The notes: generated by a model from the letters alone, not told the origin. A stretch of DNA of 64,000 nt from Chitinophaga sancti (GCF_034087045.1 NZ_CP139247.1:3064001-3128000); one strand, 5' to 3'. Positions 44,921 to 53,984 are shown, numbered from the stretch's first letter. Numbers and translations: made by a program.

Positions 44921-47476
44921 ATGAATGGATTTAAAAATATAGTATCCGGAATTCTTTTATTGCTCGTCTCTGGCTTTAGTTCGGTATTCGCACAAACGAC
45001 CACCACCGTGAAAGGGCTTATTACTGATAGCCGCACGGGGGCTCCGCTGCCTTTTGTAAACGTTTTTGTTCCTGGCACTTCCATCGGTACGGGTACCAGC
45101 GCAGATGGCAAGTATCAGCTGGATGTATCTATTACGAGAGATAGTATCCGCTTTGCTTACATGGGTTATAAGAGTGTAACCCGGAAAATTACTCCCGGTA
45201 TTGTTCAAACCATTAATATTCAGCTGGAAAGTACAGCCAAGAACCTGAATGAGTTTGTAGTTAAAAAGAAAAAAGAGCGTTATCGCAACAAGGATAACCC
45301 AGCTGTGGAGCTGATCCGCCTCGTAATCGAGAACAGGGAAAAAAACCGGATGACGCATTTTGACTATGCCCAATACAACCAGTACGAAAAACTGGAATTC
45401 GCACTGAGTAACCTCTCTGAAAAGATTAGCAACGGTCGTCTGACCCGTAAGTATAAATTCATTTTTGAGAACCAGGATACCACCAAGTTCGCAGGCAAAT
45501 CTATTCTGCCTATCTACCTGGAAGAAAAACTGGCCGATGTATACTATCGCCGTGATCCGGAGAAAAAGAAGACTATCGTGACGGGCGATAAGAAAGTGAG
45601 CTTCGAAAACTTTATTGATAACAGGGGCCTGAGCCAATACCTGAACCACATCTACCAGGACGTAGATATCTACGATAACCAGCTGATGCTGTTCACAAAC
45701 CAGTTCCTGAGCCCGATTGCCAACTCTGCACCTACTTTTTATAAATTCTATATCGCTGATACCATCGTAGCACCAGACAGCACCAAGCTGATTAAACTGG
45801 AGTTCTACCCCCGTAACAAGACTGACTTATTGCTGGAAGGGGAACTGTTCATCACTTTAGACGGTAACTATGCCGTGCAAAAAGCGGATATGACTGCGAA
45901 TAAAGAAATTAACCTGAACTGGGTGAGAGATTTCCACCTGTACTTTGATTTCCAGAAGACCACCGATGGCCGCTATTATACCAGCAAACAAACGCTGATG
46001 GCCGACTTCGGCATCTTCAAAGGGAGTAGCGGTATCTACGGTGAGCGTACTGTATCTATCAGGGATATGGCCATCAACCAGCCGAAGCCATCAGAATTTT
46101 ACAACGGCCCTGCTGTAGTAGAAGATGAGAAAACAGTGCAGCATGGAGATGACTTTTGGGTACAGAACAGGCACGATTCCCTGTCTACTGCGGAATCTAA
46201 AGTGTATTCCAATATCGACAGTCTGCAACACATGAAATCTTTCAAGCGTACTGCTGACATCCTCACACTGTTGCTGGCAGGTTACAAGCAGGCAGGTCCT
46301 TATTTCGAAATTGGTCCGGTCAATACTTTCTATAGCTTCAACCCGGTTGAAGGTTTCCGCCCCCGCCTGGGTGGCAGAACCACTCCTAAGCTGAGCAAAA
46401 GCCTGTACTTCGAATCTTATGCCGCCTATGGTTTAAAAGATGAGAAATGGAAGTATTACGTGGGTGGTGCATACGCCTTTAACCATAAGTCTATTTACGA
46501 CTGGCCGGTAGTAGCACTGAAAGCTAATTATCAGCACGAAACAAAGATCCCCGGTCAGGAATTACAGTTTGTTCAGGAAGATAACTTCCTGCTGTCATTC
46601 AAACGTGGTAACAACGACAAGTGGCTGTATAACAAGATCTTCAATCTGACCTTCCTGCAGGAGTTTACTAACCACTTCAGTTATCAGGTTGGATTCAAAC
46701 ATTGGATACAATCACCAGCCGGTAGCCTGGCATACTATAAAGGAAGCGAACCGAATACACCTGTTAATGACCTGACTACGGCAGAGTTTAGCACAGAACT
46801 GCGCTGGGCGCCAAATGAAAAGTTCTATCAGGGCAAAAGCTTCCGTATTCCGCTGCCAAACAAGTACCCTATCTTCACCCTGAGAGGTATCGCAGGCGTG
46901 AAAGGAATTGCGAACAGCGCATACAATTACCAGAACGTAACGCTGAACATTTACAAGATGTGTTACCTGGGGCAGCTGGGCTTCAGCGAAGTGGTATTGG
47001 AAGGTGGTAATATCTTTGGTAATCACCTGCCTTATCCATTACTGTCTATTCACAGAGCGAACCAGACGTATGCTTACCAGCTGGAAAGTTACAACCTCAT
47101 GAACTTCCTGGAGTTTGTGAGTGATCACTATATAGGATTAAACATCGACCATAACTTTAATGGTTTTATCTTTAACAAAATTCCGCTGTTCAAGAAATTG
47201 AAATGGCGTGAAGTGCTCGCTGGAAAGATTTTGTATGGAGGTTTACGTTCTGAAAATAATCCTTCCAACAATCCGGATCTGATTCAGTTTTCAAAATATT
47301 CTGACGGTTCATCCTTTACATATACGTTGGGCAAAGAACCTTATATAGAGGGTAGTGTGGGCATTTCTAACATTTTTAAACTGTTCCGTGTAGACCTTGT
47401 AAGAAGGTTCACTTATCTGAACAATCCTGGAGTAGCCAACTGGGGTATCAGAACACGTGTACGGTTCGATTTTTAA
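44921..47476 (+). CDS. DUF5686 outer-membrane protein with carboxypeptidase-regulatory-like domain
   Basis: 851 residues. Signal peptide (GFKNIVSGILLLLVSGFSSVFAQ), then a CarboxypepD_reg-like domain (VKGLITDSRTGAPLPFVNVFVPGTSIGTGTSADGKY) and DUF5686, which ends in a predicted outer-membrane beta-barrel closing with RTRVRFDF (terminal Phe). These proteins are widespread in Bacteroidetes and uncharacterised. Within a lipid biosynthesis run it is an odd guest; it could take part in getting the finished sphingolipid into the outer membrane, but nothing in the sequence proves that. Confidence 0.85.
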   Translation: MNGFKNIVSGILLLLVSGFSSVFAQTTTTVKGLITDSRTGAPLPFVNVFVPGTSIGTGTSADGKYQLDVSITRDSIRFAYMGYKSVTRKITPGIVQTINIQLESTAKNLNEFVVKKKKERYRNKDNPAVELIRLVIENREKNRMTHFDYAQYNQYEKLEFALSNLSEKISNGRLTRKYKFIFENQDTTKFAGKSILPIYLEEKLADVYYRRDPEKKKTIVTGDKKVSFENFIDNRGLSQYLNHIYQDVDIYDNQLMLFTNQFLSPIANSAPTFYKFYIADTIVAPDSTKLIKLEFYPRNKTDLLLEGELFITLDGNYAVQKADMTANKEINLNWVRDFHLYFDFQKTTDGRYYTSKQTLMADFGIFKGSSGIYGERTVSIRDMAINQPKPSEFYNGPAVVEDEKTVQHGDDFWVQNRHDSLSTAESKVYSNIDSLQHMKSFKRTADILTLLLAGYKQAGPYFEIGPVNTFYSFNPVEGFRPRLGGRTTPKLSKSLYFESYAAYGLKDEKWKYYVGGAYAFNHKSIYDWPVVALKANYQHETKIPGQELQFVQEDNFLLSFKRGNNDKWLYNKIFNLTFLQEFTNHFSYQVGFKHWIQSPAGSLAYYKGSEPNTPVNDLTTAEFSTELRWAPNEKFYQGKSFRIPLPNKYPIFTLRGIAGVKGIANSAYNYQNVTLNIYKMCYLGQLGFSEVVLEGGNIFGNHLPYPLLSIHRANQTYAYQLESYNLMNFLEFVSDHYIGLNIDHNFNGFIFNKIPLFKKLKWREVLAGKILYGGLRSENNPSNNPDLIQFSKYSDGSSFTYTLGKEPYIEGSVGISNIFKLFRVDLVRRFTYLNNPGVANWGIRTRVRFDF

Positions 47477-47499
47477 CAGCAAGGTTAAAAAGTCTGAGT

Positions 47500-48753
47500 A
47501 TGAAAAAGTCATTGAGAGACCAGTTACAACAATTGATTTATTTGGTTATCAATCCTGTAGTGAAAGGGTTGATAAAGATAGGCTTTACGCCTAATATCGT
47601 GACCCTGGTAGGGTTTCTGCTGAACATAGGGGTGGTGATCATCTTTGTGACCGGCGTGGAAGAAGGAAACAGGGGAGACCTGTCGTATGTAGGTTGGGCT
47701 GGTGCGCTGACCCTCTTCGCAGGTCTGTTTGATATGCTGGATGGACAGGTGGCCAGATTGGGCAATATGGGATCCCGCTTTGGAGCCTTCTTCGATTCGG
47801 TGCTGGACAGGTATAGCGAAATGGTGCTGTTCCTGGGTATTTGTTATTACCTGGTAGGACATCATTATTTCCTGAGTTCACTGGCAGCATTTGTAGCCAT
47901 GATCGGTTCTATGATGGTGAGCTATACCCGTGCAAGGGCAGAGGGGCTGGGCATTGAATGCAAAGGTGGCCTGATGCAGCGTCCGGAACGTATCGTAGTG
48001 ATCTCTTTGTCAGCGATCACCTGCGGTATCACGGCCCACTTTATCGGTGGCGATTACAAACTGTTTGTACCAGGTATCCCTTTCCATATTTTTGAAACCA
48101 TTTCTATCTTTACATTCCCGCTGTTTATCATGGCGGTAATGACGAACATTACTGCCATCGGCAGAATGCGCGATGCGAAGATTGCACTGGACAAACAGGA
48201 CCAGGTAACCAGGGTGATCAGAGGTGCGGCCACTACTGTAAAAGTACTGTTGGTTGCAGCCCTGTTACTGCCGGCGATGGCATTTAAAGAGCCTAATTTT
48301 CCAACGCCCAATGAACCAGGACAGTTATTTTATATTCAACGTACGCCCAACACTAATACGATCGTATACGACCTGAATATAGTAGATGGTAAGCTGGATG
48401 CTGATGACCCGGTAAATGTATACTGGATCCGTTATGCAGATGGAGGTGAAAAGAAGCCACTGAACTATATACAACGTAAATTTGCCTACGGAATTAAAGT
48501 AAAGGACCTGGGACAGGGGAAATATGAATTACATTCCGTAGCTTATGCAAAAAAAGACCTGTACCTGATGAAACCTACCGGCCAACCCGATTACCATGTG
48601 TATGCTAAGATCGGAAATTCACTGGCTGTGCTGGACCGTATTTATATAGAGATCGATGGCGGTACCTTCTGGCATCCGAATGTACTATACATTGAGCTGA
48701 AAGGGAAAGACATGGTGACTGGTAAAGAAGTTAAGGAACAGATCAAACCTTAA
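47500..48753 (+). CDS. CDP-alcohol phosphatidyltransferase fused to a C-terminal DUF4833-like domain
   Basis: 417 residues. Residues 1-235 are a CDP-alcohol phosphotransferase with six membrane segments and a complete active site: D78-x2-D81-G-x2-A-R86 and G95-x3-D99-x3-D103. With ino1 two genes upstream, inositol phosphate is the likely acceptor, giving phosphatidylinositol phosphate. Residues 245-262 are a further hydrophobic segment (KVLLVAALLLPAMAF) that probably leads to the periplasm, and 265-417 form a beta-rich domain (FYIQRTPNTNTIVYDLN, VNVYWIRYADGGEKKPLNYIQ) that resembles DUF4833. It is usually seen as a separate protein, as far as I recall. The role of the fused domain is unknown. 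Confidence 0.85.
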   Translation: MKKSLRDQLQQLIYLVINPVVKGLIKIGFTPNIVTLVGFLLNIGVVIIFVTGVEEGNRGDLSYVGWAGALTLFAGLFDMLDGQVARLGNMGSRFGAFFDSVLDRYSEMVLFLGICYYLVGHHYFLSSLAAFVAMIGSMMVSYTRARAEGLGIECKGGLMQRPERIVVISLSAITCGITAHFIGGDYKLFVPGIPFHIFETISIFTFPLFIMAVMTNITAIGRMRDAKIALDKQDQVTRVIRGAATTVKVLLVAALLLPAMAFKEPNFPTPNEPGQLFYIQRTPNTNTIVYDLNIVDGKLDADDPVNVYWIRYADGGEKKPLNYIQRKFAYGIKVKDLGQGKYELHSVAYAKKDLYLMKPTGQPDYHVYAKIGNSLAVLDRIYIEIDGGTFWHPNVLYIELKGKDMVTGKEVKEQIKP

Positions 48754-48789
48754 GTCAGTTAAAACACCACATATAATAGATTTAGAGTG

Positions 48790-49422
48790 ATGAAAAAGCA
48801 ATATGTTTCCAATTCAACGGAGTCAGTACCCATGTTTAAGAATGGGCTTATGGAGGCATTATCCAAGGTACATTTCAGTGTACCACTGATCCTGTATATC
48901 CCTGTGATCAGTTATGTATGTTATTATGGACTGACCCATACAGATGCAGGGGTGCCGGTGTTCCTGCTGTCAGCATTGGGTGGTCTGTTTTTCTGGACTT
49001 TGACTGAATACGTACTACACAGATTTGTATTTCACTTTGTGCCTAAATCCAAATGGGGTCTGAGGCTGCATTTTATATTTCATGGTGTGCATCACGATTA
49101 CCCAAATGATGCGCTGCGACTGGTAATGCCTCCTTCGGTGAGCGTTCCGCTGGCAATAGGATTCTTTTTCCTGTTCAGGGCACTCATACCTGTTAATTAC
49201 CTGTATGGTTTCTTTGCCGGTTTTATGACGGGGTACCTGTTTTATGATATTTCCCATTACGCATTACATCACCTGAATTTCAGGAACGCTTTCTGGAAGA
49301 GACTGAAAAAGCACCATATGAAACACCATTATCAGAATGCAGATAAAGGATATGGCGTAAGTTCTGCATTATGGGATAGGGTGTTCGGATCAAATTTTCC
49401 TCAAAAAGAAGAACAGCTATAA
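48790..49422 (+). CDS. Fatty acid hydroxylase (Scs7/FA2H-like), sterol desaturase superfamily
   Basis: 210 residues from ATG 48790; a GTG three bases earlier is an alternative. Four membrane segments and the di-iron His boxes: EYVLHRFVFHF, HFIFHGVHHDYPND, YDISHYALHH and KKHHMKHHYQN. The order and the SVPMFKNGLMEALSKVHF start match eukaryotic ceramide 2-hydroxylases (Scs7, FA2H) without the cytochrome b5 domain. It probably adds an alpha-hydroxyl to the amide-linked fatty acid of ceramide, using oxygen. It lies between the CDP-alcohol transferase and the PAP2 gene, which fits a ceramide substrate. Confidence 0.88.
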   Translation: MKKQYVSNSTESVPMFKNGLMEALSKVHFSVPLILYIPVISYVCYYGLTHTDAGVPVFLLSALGGLFFWTLTEYVLHRFVFHFVPKSKWGLRLHFIFHGVHHDYPNDALRLVMPPSVSVPLAIGFFFLFRALIPVNYLYGFFAGFMTGYLFYDISHYALHHLNFRNAFWKRLKKHHMKHHYQNADKGYGVSSALWDRVFGSNFPQKEEQL

Positions 49423-49427
49423 GGAAA

Positions 49428-50363
49428 GTGGAGACTAACAGTAAGACACGATTTGGACGAAAAGAGATCATATTTACTACACTTGCAAGTATAGCCTACC
49501 TGTTACTTTCTGCCCTCCTGGTTGGCTTCAAAACCGACCAGGTGTGGCTGATTGCCATTTTTAATGGCTGCTATTACGCATCCTGGGGTACACGTAGGTT
49601 CATTATAGGATTTTCCATTTTTTTAGTTTACTGGATCATATTCGACTATATGAAAGCCGCACCGAACTACATGTTCTTTAAGGTGCATATAGCGGATATA
49701 TATGAGTTTGAGAAGAACTTATTCGGCATTCATGAGGGCGGGCAAATACTGACCCCTAATGAGTACTGGCTGGCACATTCCCAGTCGTGGATCGATGTAA
49801 TGACAGGGATCTTTTACCTGTGCTGGGTGCCGGTGCCACTACTGTTTGCCTTGTATTTATTTTTTACCGACAGACTGGCGTTACTGCATTTTGCGGCTAC
49901 CTTCTTCTTTGTAAACCTGTTGGGATTTGTGTTATACTATACCTTTCCGGCAGCGCCACCATGGTATGTGCAGCTGCATGGATTTGAGTTTATCGCCAAT
50001 ACACCGGGCAATACTGCGGGGTTAGCGCGCTTTGACGCGTTCTTTCAATCAAATATTTTCCATTCTATTTATAGCAAAGGCTCGAATGTATTTGCAGCCA
50101 TGCCTTCCCTGCATTCTGCATATCCACTCATCGTATTGTATTATTCCAGGCACCATGTAAACCGTTTCTTCCAGGTTGTATTTGCTATCATAACGGTAGG
50201 TATATGGTTTGCTGCAGTCTACCTCAGTCACCACTATGTAGTAGATGTACTGGCGGGCATTTCTACCGCTATTGCAGGCATTTTCATTTACAGGAAATAC
50301 CTCATGAAGGTAGACTTTTATGACAGGGGTATACAGTGGTTATACAGTTTCGTACGCGGGTAA
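49428..50363 (+). CDS. PAP2-family enzyme, Aur1-like inositol phosphorylceramide synthase candidate
   Basis: 311 residues, about six membrane segments, starting at GTG 49428 just after the hydroxylase stop; no in-frame ATG occurs until residue 75. Active-site motifs are of the Aur1/SMS type: YTFPAAPPWY (about 171-180), AMPSLHSAY with His229, and LSHHYVVDVLAG with His268/269 and Asp273. In yeast Aur1 this architecture moves inositol phosphate from phosphatidylinositol to ceramide. With inositol and sphingoid-base genes in the same run, that is the likely reaction. Its 3' end overlaps the convergent TPR gene by 24 bp. Confidence 0.85.
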   Translation: METNSKTRFGRKEIIFTTLASIAYLLLSALLVGFKTDQVWLIAIFNGCYYASWGTRRFIIGFSIFLVYWIIFDYMKAAPNYMFFKVHIADIYEFEKNLFGIHEGGQILTPNEYWLAHSQSWIDVMTGIFYLCWVPVPLLFALYLFFTDRLALLHFAATFFFVNLLGFVLYYTFPAAPPWYVQLHGFEFIANTPGNTAGLARFDAFFQSNIFHSIYSKGSNVFAAMPSLHSAYPLIVLYYSRHHVNRFFQVVFAIITVGIWFAAVYLSHHYVVDVLAGISTAIAGIFIYRKYLMKVDFYDRGIQWLYSFVRG

Positions 50364-51536
50364 TTTGCGGAGCAACTCATCTACTTCATTCCCATATTTA
50401 CGGTTGAAATAATAGCGCTTTGCTGTGAGGAGCATGTCTCTGGCAGCAGCGATGTTCTTTTGTTTTGTGTACAGGATACCCAGGTTCCTGTAGGCGTACG
50501 CGTTACCTTTGTTGTACTGTAAGGATCTGTACATTAGTTCTTCTGCCTGTACCGGGTGCCCGAGTCGCATCAGCACATAGCCCTTATTGTTATAAGCAAA
50601 AGCACAGGTTTCATCGTAAGCAATGGCCTGATCGAAATAAGAGATTGCTTCTACGAACAGCTGCATGTGAATGCAGGTAAATCCAATGCTGTTCAGCAGT
50701 TCAGAAGATCCCGGATTGAGAGAAAGGGCATAGTTGTACAATTGCAGCGCGCGATGATGGTTCCCCATTTCACTGTAACAGTGTGCTACTTCGGCAATGA
50801 CCCCGGTATGCGCACTGTGTTTTTCCAATACCTTTTCATAGTAGGGGAGTGCCTGTACAAAATTGCGCTCCGCCCTGTATGACACACCTGTGAGCCAGAG
50901 TGTGTTCACATGGTTCGGGTCTATATGCAGGATATGCTGACAAAGGGTACGGCACTTTTTACCTTCATTATATTGCAGGCAGGACTGCGCTTCCCTGAAG
51001 TATTTTTCGATGATGTGTTTCTTCTTTTTAGCACTGTACAACCAGTGGAGGAGAGGATAATACCTGGCGGTAAATGGCAACCTGATGCTGGGTGTATGCA
51101 GCGGTATTTCCCCATCGATATTCCTGTCTGCCTTCAGTATGTCTATGTACGAGGCATACACAATACCTAAAGATTGCAGTTTATATTGACAGCGGTTTTC
51201 TATCGTTAAGATGGAGAGAATGATGTGTTGCGGATTTAAATGTTTGTCTCCCAATCGTTTCTGATAAAAGACGGCATTTTCCAGCATTCTTTCCGCTTCA
51301 GCAGTGAGGGGCAGGGTATCCTTGTGAGGATGCTCCCCGGCTTTTTCCCATGAAAGGGTTTTGAGCCAAAAGATCATTTTCTCGCGATCGGGGGTATCGA
51401 TGGCGATATCGGTCGTGCAGGTTTCGAGGATGCCTAAAAGGAGTAATTGACTATCAATATAATAGAGATTCCGTTCCAGAGAAAACTTTCTGGCATAGGC
51501 AAACACGGCTGATAATTCATAGGACGGCGCAAGCAT
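50340..51536 (-). CDS. Clp-N-like domain plus TPR repeats
   Basis: 398 residues, cytosolic. The first 150 residues hold two helical repeats (YYIDSQLLLLGILETC and HLNPQHIILSILTIENRC), the H/Q-L/I-x-x-G-L/I-L pattern of the Clp N-terminal (R) domain that binds adaptors and substrates. Residues about 175-390 are five to six TPR units (for example ALPYYEKVLEKHSAHTGVIAEVAHCYSEMGNHHRALQLYNYAL). No ATPase domain is present. It could be an adaptor or scaffold for a Clp/Hsp100 system, by inference. Its gene ends convergently inside the PAP2 gene. Confidence 0.65.
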   Translation of the reverse strand: MLAPSYELSAVFAYARKFSLERNLYYIDSQLLLLGILETCTTDIAIDTPDREKMIFWLKTLSWEKAGEHPHKDTLPLTAEAERMLENAVFYQKRLGDKHLNPQHIILSILTIENRCQYKLQSLGIVYASYIDILKADRNIDGEIPLHTPSIRLPFTARYYPLLHWLYSAKKKKHIIEKYFREAQSCLQYNEGKKCRTLCQHILHIDPNHVNTLWLTGVSYRAERNFVQALPYYEKVLEKHSAHTGVIAEVAHCYSEMGNHHRALQLYNYALSLNPGSSELLNSIGFTCIHMQLFVEAISYFDQAIAYDETCAFAYNNKGYVLMRLGHPVQAEELMYRSLQYNKGNAYAYRNLGILYTKQKNIAAARDMLLTAKRYYFNRKYGNEVDELLRKLPAYETV

Positions 51537-51596
51537 TCATTCAAAGCTTTGAGTACATATCAAATTTAAAATAAATGAGGCATATTTGGAACCGCT

Positions 51597-53789
51597 TTAT
51601 AATTGCAGCAAACCGTATTTATATAAGGTATTGATTGGCTTATTGTCCCAGAACAATTCAAAGTCTTCCAGTCCGGCAGCCGTATAATGGTCCATTACTT
51701 CTTTTAGTGTATAGGTCTTGCTGTTCCGCACAGACAGCTGTTCCAGCATACCTGCCAGCCATTGGCCTTTGTCAGGGTCTACGCTGATGGTATGTTTATC
51801 TTTTTTACCCTGGAAAGTGAGGAGGGCTATTTCCCAGGTGGCCCCTTTCTTGGATTTAGTCATGGTTTCTACGGATGGCGTTTTGCCCAGCCATACTATT
51901 TTAGCAGTAGGTTTGGCAGTGGCCAGTTCGTTTTCTTCCAGCGCTTTCACAATATAGTCAGGCGCTACTTTTGTCTTTGGCACTTTGAACTCAAACCACT
52001 TTTGCAGTGGATCGGTCAGACAGATGCCGTGCATAAAGTTCAGCAGTGATTTCTTCAATCCAAAGCTAAAGGTTTCATGTTCTGCACCTGTTTCATCAAT
52101 GTGAATGATATCGTTATTTGCAAATGAGCCGATGGCATCGCTTTCCTTTTTCACACTGAATTTCTCCGGTTCCAGACCTACAGGGCTATGTGCAGTCATG
52201 GTGAACTGATGCCAGAAAGCAGATTGTAAGATGCCTGCCTGGAACATCTGGCGCACCATTTCCAGCGAGTCGATAGTTTCCTGTGCAGTTTGAGTAGGAA
52301 AGCCGTACATGAGATAAGCATGTACCATCACGCCTGCCTCTGTAAAGTGTTTATTCACCTGCGCTACCTGTGCTACGGTGATACCTTTCTGGATAAGCGC
52401 CAGCAACCTGTCCGATGCTACTTCCAGGCCACCGGATACCGCAATTAAACCGCTCTCTTTCAACAATTGACAAAGGTCGCGGGTAAAGCTTTTTTCAAAG
52501 CGGATATTCGTCCACCAGCTTACATTCAGTTTCCTTTTTATAATTTCCAGTGCCAGTGCGCGCATCAGGGCAGGAGGTGCGGCTTCGTCTACAAAGTGAA
52601 AACCGTTTTGCCCTGTCTGCGCTATGATCTCTTCCATCCGGTCACAAAGCATGGCAGCTGCGATAGGTTCGTATACACGAATGTAATCGAGCGAGATATC
52701 GCAGAAGGTACACTTGCCCCAATAGCAGCCATGGGCCATGGTCAGCTTGTTCCAGCGGCCATCGCTCCACATACGGTGCATGGGGTTCACTACTTCAATC
52801 GCAGAGATATATTGATCTAACAGGAAGTCGCTGTAATCCGGCGTACCTACCTGTGATTGTTTATAATCCTTACAACTGGCGTTGTTGATATAGGTAACCT
52901 TGTCGTCTACCAGGGTGAAGGTGCGCTTCAGGTCAGCAGTGGGCGTACCATTGATGTGGGCAATGAGTTGTTCAATCGGCGCTTCACCATCGTCCAGGGA
53001 AACGAAGTCGTAGAATTCAAATACCCTTGGATCGCTGAGTGAACGCAGCTCTGTATTGGCGAAACCACCACCCATGGCTACTTTTACCTGTGGATAGTGT
53101 TTCTTGACCCACTGTCCGCAGCGGAGGCTGGTGTACAGGTTGCCGGGAAAAGGAACGGAAATAGCCACCAATTGTGGTTGTTCCCTTTCCATGTGTTTGC
53201 TGAGGAGGTCGATCAGGATATGGTCGATATAAGTATATTCCTGTTGGAGGGCGGTGTACAGTTCGTCGAAGCTATTGGCCGATCGGCCCAGTTTTTCGGC
53301 ATAGCGGCTAAAGCCGAAGTGCTCATCCACACATTCCATGATGAGGTCGGAGAGGTCTTCCAGGTACAGGGTGGCCAGGTGTTTGGCTTTGTCCTGGTTA
53401 CCCATGGAGCCAAATGCCCAGTCGAGGTCTTCGAGTTGGGCAAAGCGGCTGGCTTCGGGGAGGAAATCCCTTTTGCACACGCGATGGGAGAGGGTAGGGT
53501 TCTTGCCTTGCAAAAATGCGATCACATCGTCGATCGTGGCGATATAGTCGTCCTGCAGGGCAATGATGCGGCTGATATTTTCTGAATGAGGGATCTCCAG
53601 CTGGTTGATATGGGCAAAAAGCTTTTCCAGACCTTGTTTGGAAAACAGGGCCACGATGACTTCTATGCCAAGGTCAGCCTGAAAGGAGGAGACCCCCTTT
53701 GTATTTAAGAAACCTTTCAGATAAGCTGTGGCCGGATAAGGCGTATTCAGCTGTGTGAAGGGTGGTGTAATCAGAAAAACAGCACTCAT
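51597..53789 (-). CDS. B12-binding-type radical SAM protein
   Basis: 730 residues. An N-terminal all-helical part (to about 195) is followed by a cobalamin-binding-like Rossmann region (LVAISVPFPGNLYTSLRCGQWVKKHYPQVKVAMGGGFANTEL; no DxHxxG motif is seen). The radical SAM core starts at residue 351: AHGCYWGKCTFCD gives cluster ligands C355-x4-C360-x2-C363, one residue longer than the canonical C-x3-C-x2-C. Other core segments are FHFVDEAAPPALM, GLEVASDRLL and MVHAYLMYGFPTQT. It probably performs a radical-based modification of an unknown substrate. It appears monocistronic. Confidence 0.85.
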   Translation of the reverse strand: MSAVFLITPPFTQLNTPYPATAYLKGFLNTKGVSSFQADLGIEVIVALFSKQGLEKLFAHINQLEIPHSENISRIIALQDDYIATIDDVIAFLQGKNPTLSHRVCKRDFLPEASRFAQLEDLDWAFGSMGNQDKAKHLATLYLEDLSDLIMECVDEHFGFSRYAEKLGRSANSFDELYTALQQEYTYIDHILIDLLSKHMEREQPQLVAISVPFPGNLYTSLRCGQWVKKHYPQVKVAMGGGFANTELRSLSDPRVFEFYDFVSLDDGEAPIEQLIAHINGTPTADLKRTFTLVDDKVTYINNASCKDYKQSQVGTPDYSDFLLDQYISAIEVVNPMHRMWSDGRWNKLTMAHGCYWGKCTFCDISLDYIRVYEPIAAAMLCDRMEEIIAQTGQNGFHFVDEAAPPALMRALALEIIKRKLNVSWWTNIRFEKSFTRDLCQLLKESGLIAVSGGLEVASDRLLALIQKGITVAQVAQVNKHFTEAGVMVHAYLMYGFPTQTAQETIDSLEMVRQMFQAGILQSAFWHQFTMTAHSPVGLEPEKFSVKKESDAIGSFANNDIIHIDETGAEHETFSFGLKKSLLNFMHGICLTDPLQKWFEFKVPKTKVAPDYIVKALEENELATAKPTAKIVWLGKTPSVETMTKSKKGATWEIALLTFQGKKDKHTISVDPDKGQWLAGMLEQLSVRNSKTYTLKEVMDHYTAAGLEDFELFWDNKPINTLYKYGLLQL

Positions 53790-53818
53790 TTGAGTGCGAA
53801 ATTAGGGAAACCGGGGGA

Positions 53819-53852
53819 ATAAACGCTGCTACCTGCTGGTAGCAGCGTTTAT
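53819..53852. terminator. Strong 15-bp hairpin between nuclease and radical SAM genes
   Basis: ATAAACGCTGCTACC and GGTAGCAGCGTTTAT pair perfectly over 15 bp with a TGCT loop. It lies downstream of the minus-strand nuclease gene and 30 bp upstream of the radical SAM start. The T-tract after the stem is short, so it may be a terminator, or a regulatory hairpin for the radical SAM gene. Confidence 0.55.
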
Positions 53853-53984
53853 GGCCTTACTGCAAAGCACTGAAGAGCATATTTATGTAAACAGAATATA
53901 CATTTTCTGTAACCTCCTTTTATTTCAAACGGAGACATTTTCAATTAATAAATTGCTCCGTGCCTTCCTCTCTTATCAATAAAA

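Noticed and set aside
44957..45649. A 230-codon minus-strand frame in the DUF5686 gene
   Set aside because: It is antisense to a gene with signal peptide and known domains and lacks its own context.
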